IMG/VR virus record: IMGVR_UViG_3300017752_000017
Span: 1 to 52,514 of that record
Direction: 5' to 3' (one strand)
From: a virus
Length of the DNA: 52,514 nt
Below are positions 41,364 to 49,506 of this stretch, piece after piece. Below the pieces are notes generated by a model, which searched no databases, was not told where the DNA came from, and saw only the letters and a list, made by a program, of their open reading frames with translations. A program made the position numbers and the translations under genes. How positions within the stretch are numbered: position 1 is the first letter of the stretch; each line of letters begins with the position of its first letter.

Positions 41364-41394
41364 AAAAAACCCTGCGGCTTTCACCACAGGGTTT
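41362..41394 (-). terminator. Rho-independent terminator before a late promoter
   Basis: Minus strand stem AAACCCTG (41394-41387) / CAGGGTTT (41374-41367), extended by GG/CC around one mismatch, 6-nt loop, followed by a run of T. It ends the transcript of the nested structural gene; the next promoter starts in its tail. Confidence 0.85.
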
Positions 41395-41416
41395 CAAATT
41401 GAGCGTTGTTGGTTAC

Positions 41417-41944
41417 TTAGCTTAAGAGACCTTGGTTGCCGCCCTTGACGTGTCCGTCAACTTTGTTGCTAGAACCTGAAGTCATTTTGCTAACTGTGTC
41501 GGGTAAGGATTTTGGTTTGCCACCGTCCTCTTGACCGCTTGTGTCTGCGCTAGCGCCACCGGTTGTAGTTTTGCTGGCATGCCCAGGTACCTTATTGTTG
41601 TTACCTGTAAGACCGGATGGATCATGACCAGGTTGTGAACCGTCATTAGTATGCTGTGCTTCTACACCTTCTGGAAATGGATTCTCATTTTCAAAGCCTC
41701 CATCCTCACCACCGTCGAGATCTTCAATTTCATCTTCACCTTCTCCTTCGATCTGGGAAAGAATCTCTTTAAGAGCACCAACTTGGTCTTGCGTTAATGT
41801 AATGGTAACGTCACCGCCCTCGATGCCGTCATCCATACCCTCATCACCTTCATCACCGAATCCAATGTCGAGAGAGTCACCTAACTCATCATCAGCTTCC
41901 ATGATTGTGGAGTACAATTTATCGAAAATATTTTTATCGCTCAT
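41417..41944 (-). CDS. Nested short form of the prohead-core-like protein
   Basis: A 175-aa product from the in-frame ATG 41944: SDKNIFDKLYSTIMEADDE is a typical leader ending in IME, then DVTITLTQDQVGALKEIL and the acidic body and Gly-rich tail shared with the long form. A perfect TATAAATA lies 5 nt before it, the same geometry as separate late genes. I recall marine T4-like phages with a stand-alone protein of this kind. So the long form may be a fusion of two genes, or both forms may be made. Confidence 0.6.
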   Translation of the reverse strand: MSDKNIFDKLYSTIMEADDELGDSLDIGFGDEGDEGMDDGIEGGDVTITLTQDQVGALKEILSQIEGEGEDEIEDLDGGEDGGFENENPFPEGVEAQHTNDGSQPGHDPSGLTGNNNKVPGHASKTTTGGASADTSGQEDGGKPKSLPDTVSKMTSGSSNKVDGHVKGGNQGLLS

Positions 41945-42214
41945 AACACTATTTATATTGTCATTCACTGTTTTCACTGTTTTTTCAACTTTTTTTGACT
42001 TCGGAGCACCCTTGACAGTCTTATCTTTCTTATCTACCTCTGTTGGTGTGTTGATACCATCAACATTCTCTGGCCCGCTATTTTTCGGATGTACTTGGTC
42101 ATCGACGTTCTTTTCTGTATCAAAACCTTTGAGTTTAGTACTTTCTTGAAGAACATCTTCATAAAGTGTTTCAAGATCTTTCATGTGCCTGGTTAGATTT
42201 CTAGATTGTTTCAC
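41417..42214 (-). CDS. Prohead-core-like acidic structural protein, long form
   Basis: A 265-aa acidic protein from GTG 42214, or 255 aa from ATG 42184 (MKDLETLYEDVLQES, a leader ending in LQE). After a Lys/Val-rich linker it contains a second leader-like start at residue 91, a very acidic Gly-rich middle (EGEGEDEIEDLDGGEDGG) and a Gly/Ser/Asn tail ending GGNQGLLS. GTG 42214 lies 5 nt after CATAAATA, so it obeys the leaderless rule. Likely a head scaffold/core component close to the terminase gene. The in-frame second start at 41944 suggests two products. Confidence 0.6.
   Translation of the reverse strand: MKQSRNLTRHMKDLETLYEDVLQESTKLKGFDTEKNVDDQVHPKNSGPENVDGINTPTEVDKKDKTVKGAPKSKKVEKTVKTVNDNINSVMSDKNIFDKLYSTIMEADDELGDSLDIGFGDEGDEGMDDGIEGGDVTITLTQDQVGALKEILSQIEGEGEDEIEDLDGGEDGGFENENPFPEGVEAQHTNDGSQPGHDPSGLTGNNNKVPGHASKTTTGGASADTSGQEDGGKPKSLPDTVSKMTSGSSNKVDGHVKGGNQGLLS
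41945..41957 (-). promoter_or_regulatory. Internal late promoter, perfect TATAAATA
   Basis: Minus strand TATAAATA (41957-41950), GTGTT, then the in-frame ATG 41944, inside the open frame of the longer protein. Confidence 0.75.
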
Positions 42215-42227
42215 GTAATTATTTATG
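42215..42227 (-). promoter_or_regulatory. Late-type promoter, leaderless geometry
   Basis: Minus strand CATAAATA (42227-42220), ATTAC, then GTG 42214. It is divergent to the terminase gene. Confidence 0.6.
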
Positions 42228-42252
42228 TCCACAGGGAAGAAAAACAATTTTT

Positions 42253-43932
42253 ATGAAAACAAACACGAGAGACTATTATCTTGGAAACAAAAACTTACCA
42301 ACAGATTCAGCTAGATTTGAATATACATCAGGGATGGTTCGACAGCTCAAAAAAGCAAGTACAAACTTGCTATACTTTGCAGAGAATTTTTTTTACATAA
42401 TAAATCTTGACACTGGAAGACAGACAATCTCATTGCACAAATGTCAAAAACGTGCACTCCGAAAGATGAGAGACAATCGATTCATAATATTATTAGCAAG
42501 CCGACAGTGCGGAAAAACAACAATGATGACCATATATGCCCTCTGGAATGCATGCTTTAATGATGATCAAAGAGTGTTGATTGTAGCCAACAAAGAAGGT
42601 ACAGCTATAGAAATATTCCAAAGGATACGATTAGCATATGAAGAATTACCTAACTGGCTCAAACCTGGGGTGAAGGAATATGGAAAAACTAGCATGACAT
42701 TAACTAACGGTACTCGAATCGGTATTAGCACCACAACCGGTACAGCAGCAAGAGGTCAATCGGTCAATTGTTTGATATTGGATGAGCTGGCGTTTATCGA
42801 CACGCATTTAGTGGAGCCGTTCTGGAAGTCTGTATATCCTATTATTTCGAGCTCCAAAAAATCAAAAATTTTCATAGCTAGTACACCAAATGGAACGGAG
42901 AACTTATTTTATAAACTATACACCGGTGCAGATACCGGTGGTAACGGATGGACACCTGAGCGAATTGATTGGTGGGAAATTCCTGGTAGAGATGAAAAGT
43001 GGAGAGACCAGACTGTCAAGACATTAGGAAGCTCTGAAACATTTGATCAAGAGTTTGGTAACGTGTTTTTACAGACTGGTGAGAGTGTGATTGACGAAGA
43101 GTTGTTAGACATATTATCTCTAACCACAAAAACTCCAGAACATGTTCTTGAAGACGGTCATTATAAAATCTGGAATACACCAGAACCAGAACACATTTAT
43201 TGTGTTGGTGTAGATATTAGTGAAGGTGTAGGTCAAGCGTCATCTGTGATTCAGGTAATCGACATAACAGATTTGACTAACATTATACAAGTTGCTACAT
43301 ACGCTAGTAACAAGATCAATCCGTTCAACTTCACAACAAAATTATATGAAATATTACAACAGTGGGGATCTCCACTGGCATTGATAGAGAGAAACAATTG
43401 CGGAGCTCAAGTGGTTGATACACTCAAGAACAAATATTCATATGAAGGTATAGTCACATATATGCCAGATAAAACAAAGGTTTCTAACAACAGGATTGGA
43501 GTGATGGCACACACAAATACAAAATACAGAGGTGTGGTTAATATGAGATACTGGATGAACGAACTTAAGTGCGTTGCATTGCAGGATAAAGCCACAGTAC
43601 ATGAATTGAAAAATTTTGTGAGATATCCAAACGGTACATGGAAAGCTCGACAAGGTGCGGATATACATGATGATCGAGTGATGGCATTGATATGGGCTCT
43701 GATGATTTTAGAGACAAGCATAACACAAAGATATCTCGAGATAATAAAGACAGATGAGAATGACAAACCATTGATCGTTAAACCGCTTGATTATGGTATA
43801 CAGGCGTTTGAGCAAAAGGACGGTCCGATAACAAGTTTTTTACAAGATAACATGATGCCCGCCATGTTCAGTGATTATGACACACCAGCTGACTTGACGG
43901 ATTTAGAGTCTCAAGGTTGGGAGTTATTATAA
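42253..43932 (+). CDS. 17: Terminase large subunit gp17
   Basis: A 559-aa packaging motor. Walker A ASRQCGKTT (82-90), Walker B LILDELAFID near 180, coupling ASTPNGTE, and a C-terminal RNase H-like nuclease with VGVDISEG and DDRVMALIWAL. It pumps DNA into the prohead and cuts it. An AGGGAAG Shine-Dalgarno site precedes ATG 42253. The stop overlaps the next late promoter. Length is slightly below T4 gp17 (610 aa). Confidence 0.95.
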   Translation: MKTNTRDYYLGNKNLPTDSARFEYTSGMVRQLKKASTNLLYFAENFFYIINLDTGRQTISLHKCQKRALRKMRDNRFIILLASRQCGKTTMMTIYALWNACFNDDQRVLIVANKEGTAIEIFQRIRLAYEELPNWLKPGVKEYGKTSMTLTNGTRIGISTTTGTAARGQSVNCLILDELAFIDTHLVEPFWKSVYPIISSSKKSKIFIASTPNGTENLFYKLYTGADTGGNGWTPERIDWWEIPGRDEKWRDQTVKTLGSSETFDQEFGNVFLQTGESVIDEELLDILSLTTKTPEHVLEDGHYKIWNTPEPEHIYCVGVDISEGVGQASSVIQVIDITDLTNIIQVATYASNKINPFNFTTKLYEILQQWGSPLALIERNNCGAQVVDTLKNKYSYEGIVTYMPDKTKVSNNRIGVMAHTNTKYRGVVNMRYWMNELKCVALQDKATVHELKNFVRYPNGTWKARQGADIHDDRVMALIWALMILETSITQRYLEIIKTDENDKPLIVKPLDYGIQAFEQKDGPITSFLQDNMMPAMFSDYDTPADLTDLESQGWELL

Positions 43933-43941
43933 ATAGTTTAC
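43928..43941 (+). promoter_or_regulatory. Late promoter, perfect TATAAATA
   Basis: TATAAATA (43928-43935), 6 nt, ATG 43942. The box contains the terminase stop codon. Confidence 0.75.
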
Positions 43942-44514
43942 ATGACAACTGAAATTTCTCAATCCGTCTTGAACAAATCAAGAACCGATAAATTCTTGAT
44001 GGTGCTGACACTACCAAAAGCGTTACGGGATGTTAACACGAAAAACGACCGGCAGAATACTAACGTGATACAGGACTCGCTTCAGTTTAGTATTTACGGA
44101 GTTGTTATACCTAAAGTAATGGTAACAGATGTGGAAGGGCGGTACTCCGGGCAAACATTTCATTTTACAAGTCACAAGCGACCGGCATATGAAAATGTCA
44201 GAGTAAAATTTACACTTGATAACAAATTTAATAACTACTGGGTGATTTACAAATGGATCAATCTCCTCAACAATAACCAAGAAGGTTTCTTTCATGCGGA
44301 TGATATACCCATCGTGGATCAACCTTATGAGCTGTATTCAACAACAATAACTGTTTATGGGTTAGATGAGTATGATAATAAGACTATACAGTTCGATTTT
44401 GTTGGTGTTATACCTGTATCTCTAGGAGAGATTGACTACAATTATAGAGATGCTAAAGAGATAGAATCTGAATTTGAATTCTCTTTTTCTCAGTTAATAG
44501 CTAAATTATTGTAA
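43942..44514 (+). CDS. Tail/baseplate structural protein, tube-like
   Basis: A 190-aa protein between terminase and sheath genes. Beta-rich, with SLQFSIYGVVIPKVMV, FHFTSHKRPAYENVRVKFTL, WVIYKWINLL and TTITVYGLDEYDNKTI, in the style of tube-fold tail proteins. gp19 is separate at 47036, so this would be a second tube-like or baseplate member. The name is tentative. Confidence 0.65.
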   Translation: MTTEISQSVLNKSRTDKFLMVLTLPKALRDVNTKNDRQNTNVIQDSLQFSIYGVVIPKVMVTDVEGRYSGQTFHFTSHKRPAYENVRVKFTLDNKFNNYWVIYKWINLLNNNQEGFFHADDIPIVDQPYELYSTTITVYGLDEYDNKTIQFDFVGVIPVSLGEIDYNYRDAKEIESEFEFSFSQLIAKLL

Positions 44515-44530
44515 AATGCAGGTAGAAACA

Positions 44531-44558
44531 AATAAATAATTTTAACTATTTATATATT
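44531..44558 (+). promoter_or_regulatory. Late-type promoter of gp18
   Basis: AATAAATA (44531-44538) lies 20 nt before ATG 44559, giving about a 14-nt leader without a Shine-Dalgarno site. The downstream CTATTTATATATT next to the ATG is a TATAAATAG on the other strand. Confidence 0.45.
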
Positions 44559-47018
44559 ATGGCGCGTACAATTCAATCACCCGGTGTAGAGATTAATGAG
44601 ATTGATCTTTCCTTAAGACCCGATCTACCAGTCGGTACAAACATATTAATACCAGGCTTTAGTCCTACAGGACCTGTGGATGAAGTCCTTCAAGTAGCAA
44701 GTCTGTCCGAATTCGAGCAAGTTTACGGGCTACCGACTAATGCTGCAGAGAGGTATTTTTATCACACTGTCCGTGGAGCATTTCAAAGCCCTGGAAACAT
44801 TTATGTATCTAGACTACCATATGGTGCAGATAGGGGTGACACATTTGAAGACAAACATTATTCAGCGACAATATATCCAGTCCGACCTGTAAAGCATACA
44901 TACAATGAAGGTAATGTTGTATCGACTGAGTTTGTTGATGATTATAAAAACTATAATGAGATCAACGGGTATGATATTCACGCACCAGAATTCATCGAGC
45001 TCAATCAAGACCAATATCAGAAATTAATAGATGGTGAAGTTGAGTGGAACTCGACATACACGACCAGCAATGCATCACTCTCAGGTGACAGTGATGGTAC
45101 GATAATGCAGCGTATTGGTAATGCTGGTATTGTTATACTCAATCATCGATCCTTTACAGTAAATGAAAAATTTGAAGGATATTATGTTGGTCTTGCCGAT
45201 TCTGATGATTTCTTTCCTAACTCAAATTATGAGAGTGTTAAGAGTGTAAGAACTATCAATAAAAACTCAGCAACGCAATCAAAGTCACTTGAAAACGCAT
45301 ATCGTGATATACCAACATCTAGATTGTCATTTGGTTTAGATTGTGCAAATGAAACTGCAGAATCAGCTACACCTGGGTTGAATAGATACGCTGAAGGTAC
45401 AGTTTCTGAAGTGGTTGAGAACTTACCATCATTTGATATATCAACAGATGAATTTACAGATATATTAGTGTTAGGTTTATTTAAATTGCGCAAATCAACT
45501 TTAGATCCGGATACAGAAAAACTAGACTATGTACTGTCTGAGTATCATATTGGTTCATTAAACTCTAACAGACAGCAGTACGATCCAAACGGAGGCACTC
45601 CGGTGTCGTTCGCATTAAAAGACCTGACAGACTCATCACCTAATGTTCAGTTGTTTATCAACAAACATATATCCGAATCAGGTGATTGGGTTGACCGGTA
45701 TGGTGACTCTAGAGAAGACAAATATGGTACCCGAACTTCACCAGGTTCTGGTGTTGAAGTTGAAGATTTTGTATCTGAATCTGTATTGTCAAGAATCAAA
45801 ATGACAGTCAAGCCAGAGGCAAAAGCTCTTTTTGCCCATGGGTTGTACAAGGAAGCAGCAGTCACAACCAATCAAGTAGGAGCGATACCGACTAAACTAG
45901 AACGTATATTTGAGTTGATTGACAATCATGAACTATTCCCGCTTGACCTCACACTTGAAGGTGGGTTAGGTACAATCTTCGCCGCTACTAACGGTGGTAG
46001 AGACACCGCGAATTTTGATGACGAAAAAGCGTTAAATTTGATGAGCAGTGCCGCTAATGGTGGACCTTCCTGGGATCCAATAGATGGTCCATCACATGCA
46101 TGGGATTACAGTTATACTGACGGAGAAGGCAAGACTCAAAATTTACTATACAGTGCCGGTCAACATCAATTCCTAGGTGGTCCTGTCATTTGGTATCGTA
46201 ATGTAGCTAATCGATTCGTTGAATTCGCAGAAAAGAAACGGAAAGATCATATGTGTATTCTAGATCCGATGAGACATATTTTTGTACAAGGCGTCAATTC
46301 AACAGTTCTGAGTGACAAAAACAAAAATTTTAGCCAACATGTATACTGGCCACTGCGGCATATTTATTCAAGTATCAACACTAGCTACGGTGCAGTTTAT
46401 GGCAATTGGTCTAAAGTGTTTGACGGTCAATTAGGTAGAAATGTATGGGTGCCAATGAGCGGTTACATGGCTGCTATGTATGCCAATACGGATGCTAATT
46501 ACCAGCCCTGGTTCGCACCAGCTGGTTTCACTCGAGGTGTACTCAATGGTATCGCTGATATCGCAGTTTATCCAAAACAAAAGCACCGTGATCAGTTGTA
46601 CAAAATCAATGTGAACCCGGTAGCAAATTTCCCTAATGATGGGTTTGTAGTATTCGGACAAAAGACATTGCTATCAAAACCAAGTGCATTTGACCGAGTC
46701 AATGTACGTAGATTGTTCTTATACCTTGAGAAAGCCACGCGTGCCACAGTCAAATACTTTGTTTTCGAACCTAACACACTATTCACACGTACACAAGTGG
46801 GTAACGTGTTAGCACCTATCTTTGACCGGGCCAAAAATACACAAGGATTATATGATTACTTGTTAATCTGCGATGAGAGAAACAACACACCTGATGTGAT
46901 TGATCAAAATGAGATGGTGATTGATATTTACATCAAGCCAGTACGAGCAGCAGAATTCATCTTAGTCAACTTCTACGCAACTAGAACAGGTCAAGACTTC
47001 AGTGAATTAGTGTCCTAA
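44559..47018 (+). CDS. 18: Tail sheath protein gp18
   Basis: An 819-aa contractile sheath protein. The N-terminus RTIQSPGVEINEIDLSLRP and VFIPGF-like NILIPGFSPTGPVDE, then a C-terminal sheath domain with NPVANFPNDGFVVFGQKTL, DRVNVRRLFLYLEKA and IKPVRAAEFILVNF, are typical. It is longer than T4 gp18 (659 aa), the extra mass lying in the middle, surface-exposed domains. It contracts around the gp19 tube during infection. Confidence 0.95.
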   Translation: MARTIQSPGVEINEIDLSLRPDLPVGTNILIPGFSPTGPVDEVLQVASLSEFEQVYGLPTNAAERYFYHTVRGAFQSPGNIYVSRLPYGADRGDTFEDKHYSATIYPVRPVKHTYNEGNVVSTEFVDDYKNYNEINGYDIHAPEFIELNQDQYQKLIDGEVEWNSTYTTSNASLSGDSDGTIMQRIGNAGIVILNHRSFTVNEKFEGYYVGLADSDDFFPNSNYESVKSVRTINKNSATQSKSLENAYRDIPTSRLSFGLDCANETAESATPGLNRYAEGTVSEVVENLPSFDISTDEFTDILVLGLFKLRKSTLDPDTEKLDYVLSEYHIGSLNSNRQQYDPNGGTPVSFALKDLTDSSPNVQLFINKHISESGDWVDRYGDSREDKYGTRTSPGSGVEVEDFVSESVLSRIKMTVKPEAKALFAHGLYKEAAVTTNQVGAIPTKLERIFELIDNHELFPLDLTLEGGLGTIFAATNGGRDTANFDDEKALNLMSSAANGGPSWDPIDGPSHAWDYSYTDGEGKTQNLLYSAGQHQFLGGPVIWYRNVANRFVEFAEKKRKDHMCILDPMRHIFVQGVNSTVLSDKNKNFSQHVYWPLRHIYSSINTSYGAVYGNWSKVFDGQLGRNVWVPMSGYMAAMYANTDANYQPWFAPAGFTRGVLNGIADIAVYPKQKHRDQLYKINVNPVANFPNDGFVVFGQKTLLSKPSAFDRVNVRRLFLYLEKATRATVKYFVFEPNTLFTRTQVGNVLAPIFDRAKNTQGLYDYLLICDERNNTPDVIDQNEMVIDIYIKPVRAAEFILVNFYATRTGQDFSELVS

Positions 47019-47019
47019 C

Positions 47020-47035
47020 CATAAATAATTTAACC
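47020..47035 (+). promoter_or_regulatory. Late-type promoter of gp19
   Basis: CATAAATA (47020-47027), 8 nt, ATG 47036. The transcript would begin 1-2 nt before the ATG. Confidence 0.65.
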
Positions 47036-47587
47036 ATGCCAGACGTAAATCAAACAATAACGGACTTCTATAGAGTATCACAAGAGAGGGATTTTCAACG
47101 CGACTTCCAGTTCCGGGTGCTGAACATTCAAGGAGGCGACGGTACGAGTGTCGAGTTCTCTGAAGACGACTTGGTGTACATCAGGACAGCATCACTACCT
47201 GGTAAGAGCATACAGAACAAAACAGTACCATACATGGGACTGCAGTTCAATATACCTGGTAGTGTACAATATGATGGTTCATCTGCCTGGCAAGTACAGT
47301 TCTACTGTGACCAAACCAGTGCTCTTCGACAAGCATTTGAAAATTATCTATCAGATGTGTTTGATGACTCAACAAGTACTGGTAATTATTTCATGCCTAA
47401 GGCGGATGCGGTTGTAGATTTAGTGCAGCTAAACACACAACTGGAAGCAGTTGCAAGTTATCAATTAGTCGGGGTGTACGCACAATCAATTGGTGCCATG
47501 AATTACAGTCCAGCAGACGGTACAGGTGACACAATGAAGTTTGATACTACATTAGCTTATCAATACTGGAGAAGAACCACCCCGTAA
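47036..47587 (+). CDS. 19: Tail tube protein gp19
   Basis: A 183-aa tube protein. FQRDFQFRVLNIQGGD, YIRTASLPGKSIQN, GLQFNIPGSVQYDGSSAWQV and DTTLAYQYW match T4-like gp19. Length is near T4 gp19 (163 aa). It forms the inner tube through which DNA passes. Confidence 0.92.
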   Translation: MPDVNQTITDFYRVSQERDFQRDFQFRVLNIQGGDGTSVEFSEDDLVYIRTASLPGKSIQNKTVPYMGLQFNIPGSVQYDGSSAWQVQFYCDQTSALRQAFENYLSDVFDDSTSTGNYFMPKADAVVDLVQLNTQLEAVASYQLVGVYAQSIGAMNYSPADGTGDTMKFDTTLAYQYWRRTTP

Positions 47588-47601
47588 AAACAGAATTGAT
47601 G

Positions 47602-47614
47602 CATAAGTATTTGT
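47602..47614 (+). promoter_or_regulatory. Late-type promoter variant, leaderless geometry
   Basis: CATAAGTA (47602-47609), TTTGT, then ATG 47615. One A-to-G change from the usual box. Confidence 0.55.
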
Positions 47615-48583
47615 ATGGGTAACATACTCAAGCAAATACAAAAAGGCGCTCAACGAGTCGGAGACATCACCGGCAAAATAACTGATGTTCTAGGTTTTTT
47701 CGGTGCTGATGTTGTTGGTCTGGTTGAAGGTCGTAATTTCCCGTATCGTGATCACTTCCATCAGATGCTTGATACATGGGATTTCTCAATACCCAATAGA
47801 ACACTTTGGGTGGTTCATATACCAGTATTTCCTCCAGGGTTATTTCACGAGACAAACAACAAATCACTAGTCAATCTATTAGACATTAATGGGTTGGGAT
47901 TTGACCATAACGGTCGGAAGTGGAAATTCGCAAAAAATAATAAAACGTTGACACGTTATGAATATCAAGACACACCTGGTGGTTGTGTATTTGCTCAAGG
48001 TGTTGCAATACCTGGCGAAAGTTTTAACGTGCAACATGTGAAACCTGAAAACAATCGCGGAATGATACCCGGTCGGGTTGCCACGGAGCGTGGAGCACCT
48101 GACAATCTGGTGATTGAGTTCCGTGAAACAAATACATCTTTTATTGACAACATTGTTAGACCTTGGTTAATCATGGGTAGTCATTACGGCTTTGTCGCTA
48201 GAGCGGACGACGATATAAAAAATGTAATGTCAACAGTCTACATATATCAGTTGGGTAAGACATTCGCGGGATCTCCGAATGTTCATCGTAAGGTGTGGGC
48301 TTATCATAACTGCGTACCAACTAGACTCAACCCAGTTCAGCTCACATATGATATAGATTCACAGAATGAAATCACCTCAACACAATGGTCGTATACACAT
48401 TATACTGTGGAACAATTACCAGATTTACCTATGCAACTCGTGTTGGATCAAATCATGGGTGGAGGAGTGATGAAAATACTAGATAAAGTCACAAGAGGAA
48501 AATCCGGAGATTTGATCGGAAAGGTGACTAAACCTTTAGACTCAGTCAAAAACGCAGGTAAGGTTTTGAAAAATTTGTTTTAG
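47615..48583 (+). CDS. Baseplate tail-tube initiator-like protein (gp54/gp48-like)
   Basis: A 322-aa protein. The central part is a tube-like fold (GVAIPGESFNVQHVKPENNR; NLVIEFRETNTSFIDN; VWAYHNCVPTRLNPVQLTYD; STQWSYTHYTV). T4 gp54 (320 aa) has the same order (early IPG-type strand, FRMDSE, GCIPISV) and length. It would join baseplate hub and tube. gp48 is the alternative. The C-terminus is a short basic helix (SVKNAGKVLKNLF). Confidence 0.7.
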   Translation: MGNILKQIQKGAQRVGDITGKITDVLGFFGADVVGLVEGRNFPYRDHFHQMLDTWDFSIPNRTLWVVHIPVFPPGLFHETNNKSLVNLLDINGLGFDHNGRKWKFAKNNKTLTRYEYQDTPGGCVFAQGVAIPGESFNVQHVKPENNRGMIPGRVATERGAPDNLVIEFRETNTSFIDNIVRPWLIMGSHYGFVARADDDIKNVMSTVYIYQLGKTFAGSPNVHRKVWAYHNCVPTRLNPVQLTYDIDSQNEITSTQWSYTHYTVEQLPDLPMQLVLDQIMGGGVMKILDKVTRGKSGDLIGKVTKPLDSVKNAGKVLKNLF

Positions 48584-48585
48584 GG

Positions 48586-48598
48586 TATAAATTTTTAT
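48586..48598 (+). promoter_or_regulatory. Late-type promoter variant, leaderless geometry
   Basis: TATAAATT (48586-48593), TTTAT, then GTG 48599. An ATG two bases upstream is out of frame and stops at once. Confidence 0.55.
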
Positions 48599-49495
48599 GT
48601 GAACCGTTTTTGTTACGATGTGTATGTACCAAGCATACAATCCAATGTTAAGTTTTATGAATTGATCAATAGTGATTATTTGAGCATGCTCAAATTCTTG
48701 CAAAACAATGATGATGAAGGTCTTTCAGCATTTATAGAGTATTTACTTATACAATTGATCGTTGACAAGAAACATCACCATCAATTCGATCGACTGGATA
48801 AATACTGTATCTTACTCACTGTCATAATGATATCCTCCGGGAATGTACTAGAGTTTACAACGACATGCGCAGAAACTAAAAAACAATACAATATAGAGGT
48901 TGTACTTGGTGAAATCATATCTGCTATAAATGATATTAAAATTTCCGGTACGGAGGTAAACGTGGATAACAACATAAAGATAAAGTTGAGTCCACCTCGG
49001 TCATTACGAGGACCGTTTAACACACCAATAACGAGTATAACTATTGATTCGATTGAGCAAGACACTACCAATTTCACAACAGATCAATTAGACGATTTAA
49101 TATCCGTACTACCTTACAACGTTTTTACAGACTTACAACAGACATATAAAACCATACATGATAGCTGCACCGGTGTTGATTATTTCAGTTACATAAACCC
49201 ATATCAACCTGAAGCTCAACCTATTAAGTATACATTCAATCTGTTTGATGATAGTTTTTATCAATTTATCAAGCTTGTACTCAAAGAAGATTTATTGAAT
49301 TATTACAAGGTTATGTATACATTGACGACAAAATTCAAGTTAGATATGTCATATATCCAAAGCATAACACCCAATGAGACCAAAACATATCTATCACTAA
49401 TCAAACAAGACATAAAGGAGATCAAAGAAGGTCATCAACAAAATCAGCAACAACAACCACCTACACAACCAGTTGCACCTGATCCGGCTGGGTAA
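48599..49495 (+). CDS. Baseplate hub protein, gp26/gp28-like
   Basis: A 298-aa protein whose N-terminal part (YDVYVPSIQSNVKFYELI; SMLKFLQNNDDEGLSAFIEY; FDRLDKYCILLTVI) follows the pattern of T4 gp26-type baseplate hub proteins: a strand, a long helix and a 'D-x-x-Y-x-x-L-x-x' segment. C-terminal Gln/Pro-rich tail. The next gene is of the same family. Start GTG 48599. Confidence 0.6.
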   Translation: MNRFCYDVYVPSIQSNVKFYELINSDYLSMLKFLQNNDDEGLSAFIEYLLIQLIVDKKHHHQFDRLDKYCILLTVIMISSGNVLEFTTTCAETKKQYNIEVVLGEIISAINDIKISGTEVNVDNNIKIKLSPPRSLRGPFNTPITSITIDSIEQDTTNFTTDQLDDLISVLPYNVFTDLQQTYKTIHDSCTGVDYFSYINPYQPEAQPIKYTFNLFDDSFYQFIKLVLKEDLLNYYKVMYTLTTKFKLDMSYIQSITPNETKTYLSLIKQDIKEIKEGHQQNQQQQPPTQPVAPDPAG

Positions 49496-49506
49496 TAATT
49501 ATTATA
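49494..49506 (+). promoter_or_regulatory. Degenerate late-type promoter
   Basis: AATAATTA (49494-49501), TTATA, GTG 49507. One mismatch from the AATAAATA form seen elsewhere, same position. Confidence 0.4.

Noticed and set aside
44548-44560. Minus-strand late promoter (TATAAATAG) next to the gp18 start
   Set aside because: It would run antisense into the tube-like gene with no start codon nearby; most likely a by-product of the AT-rich leader.
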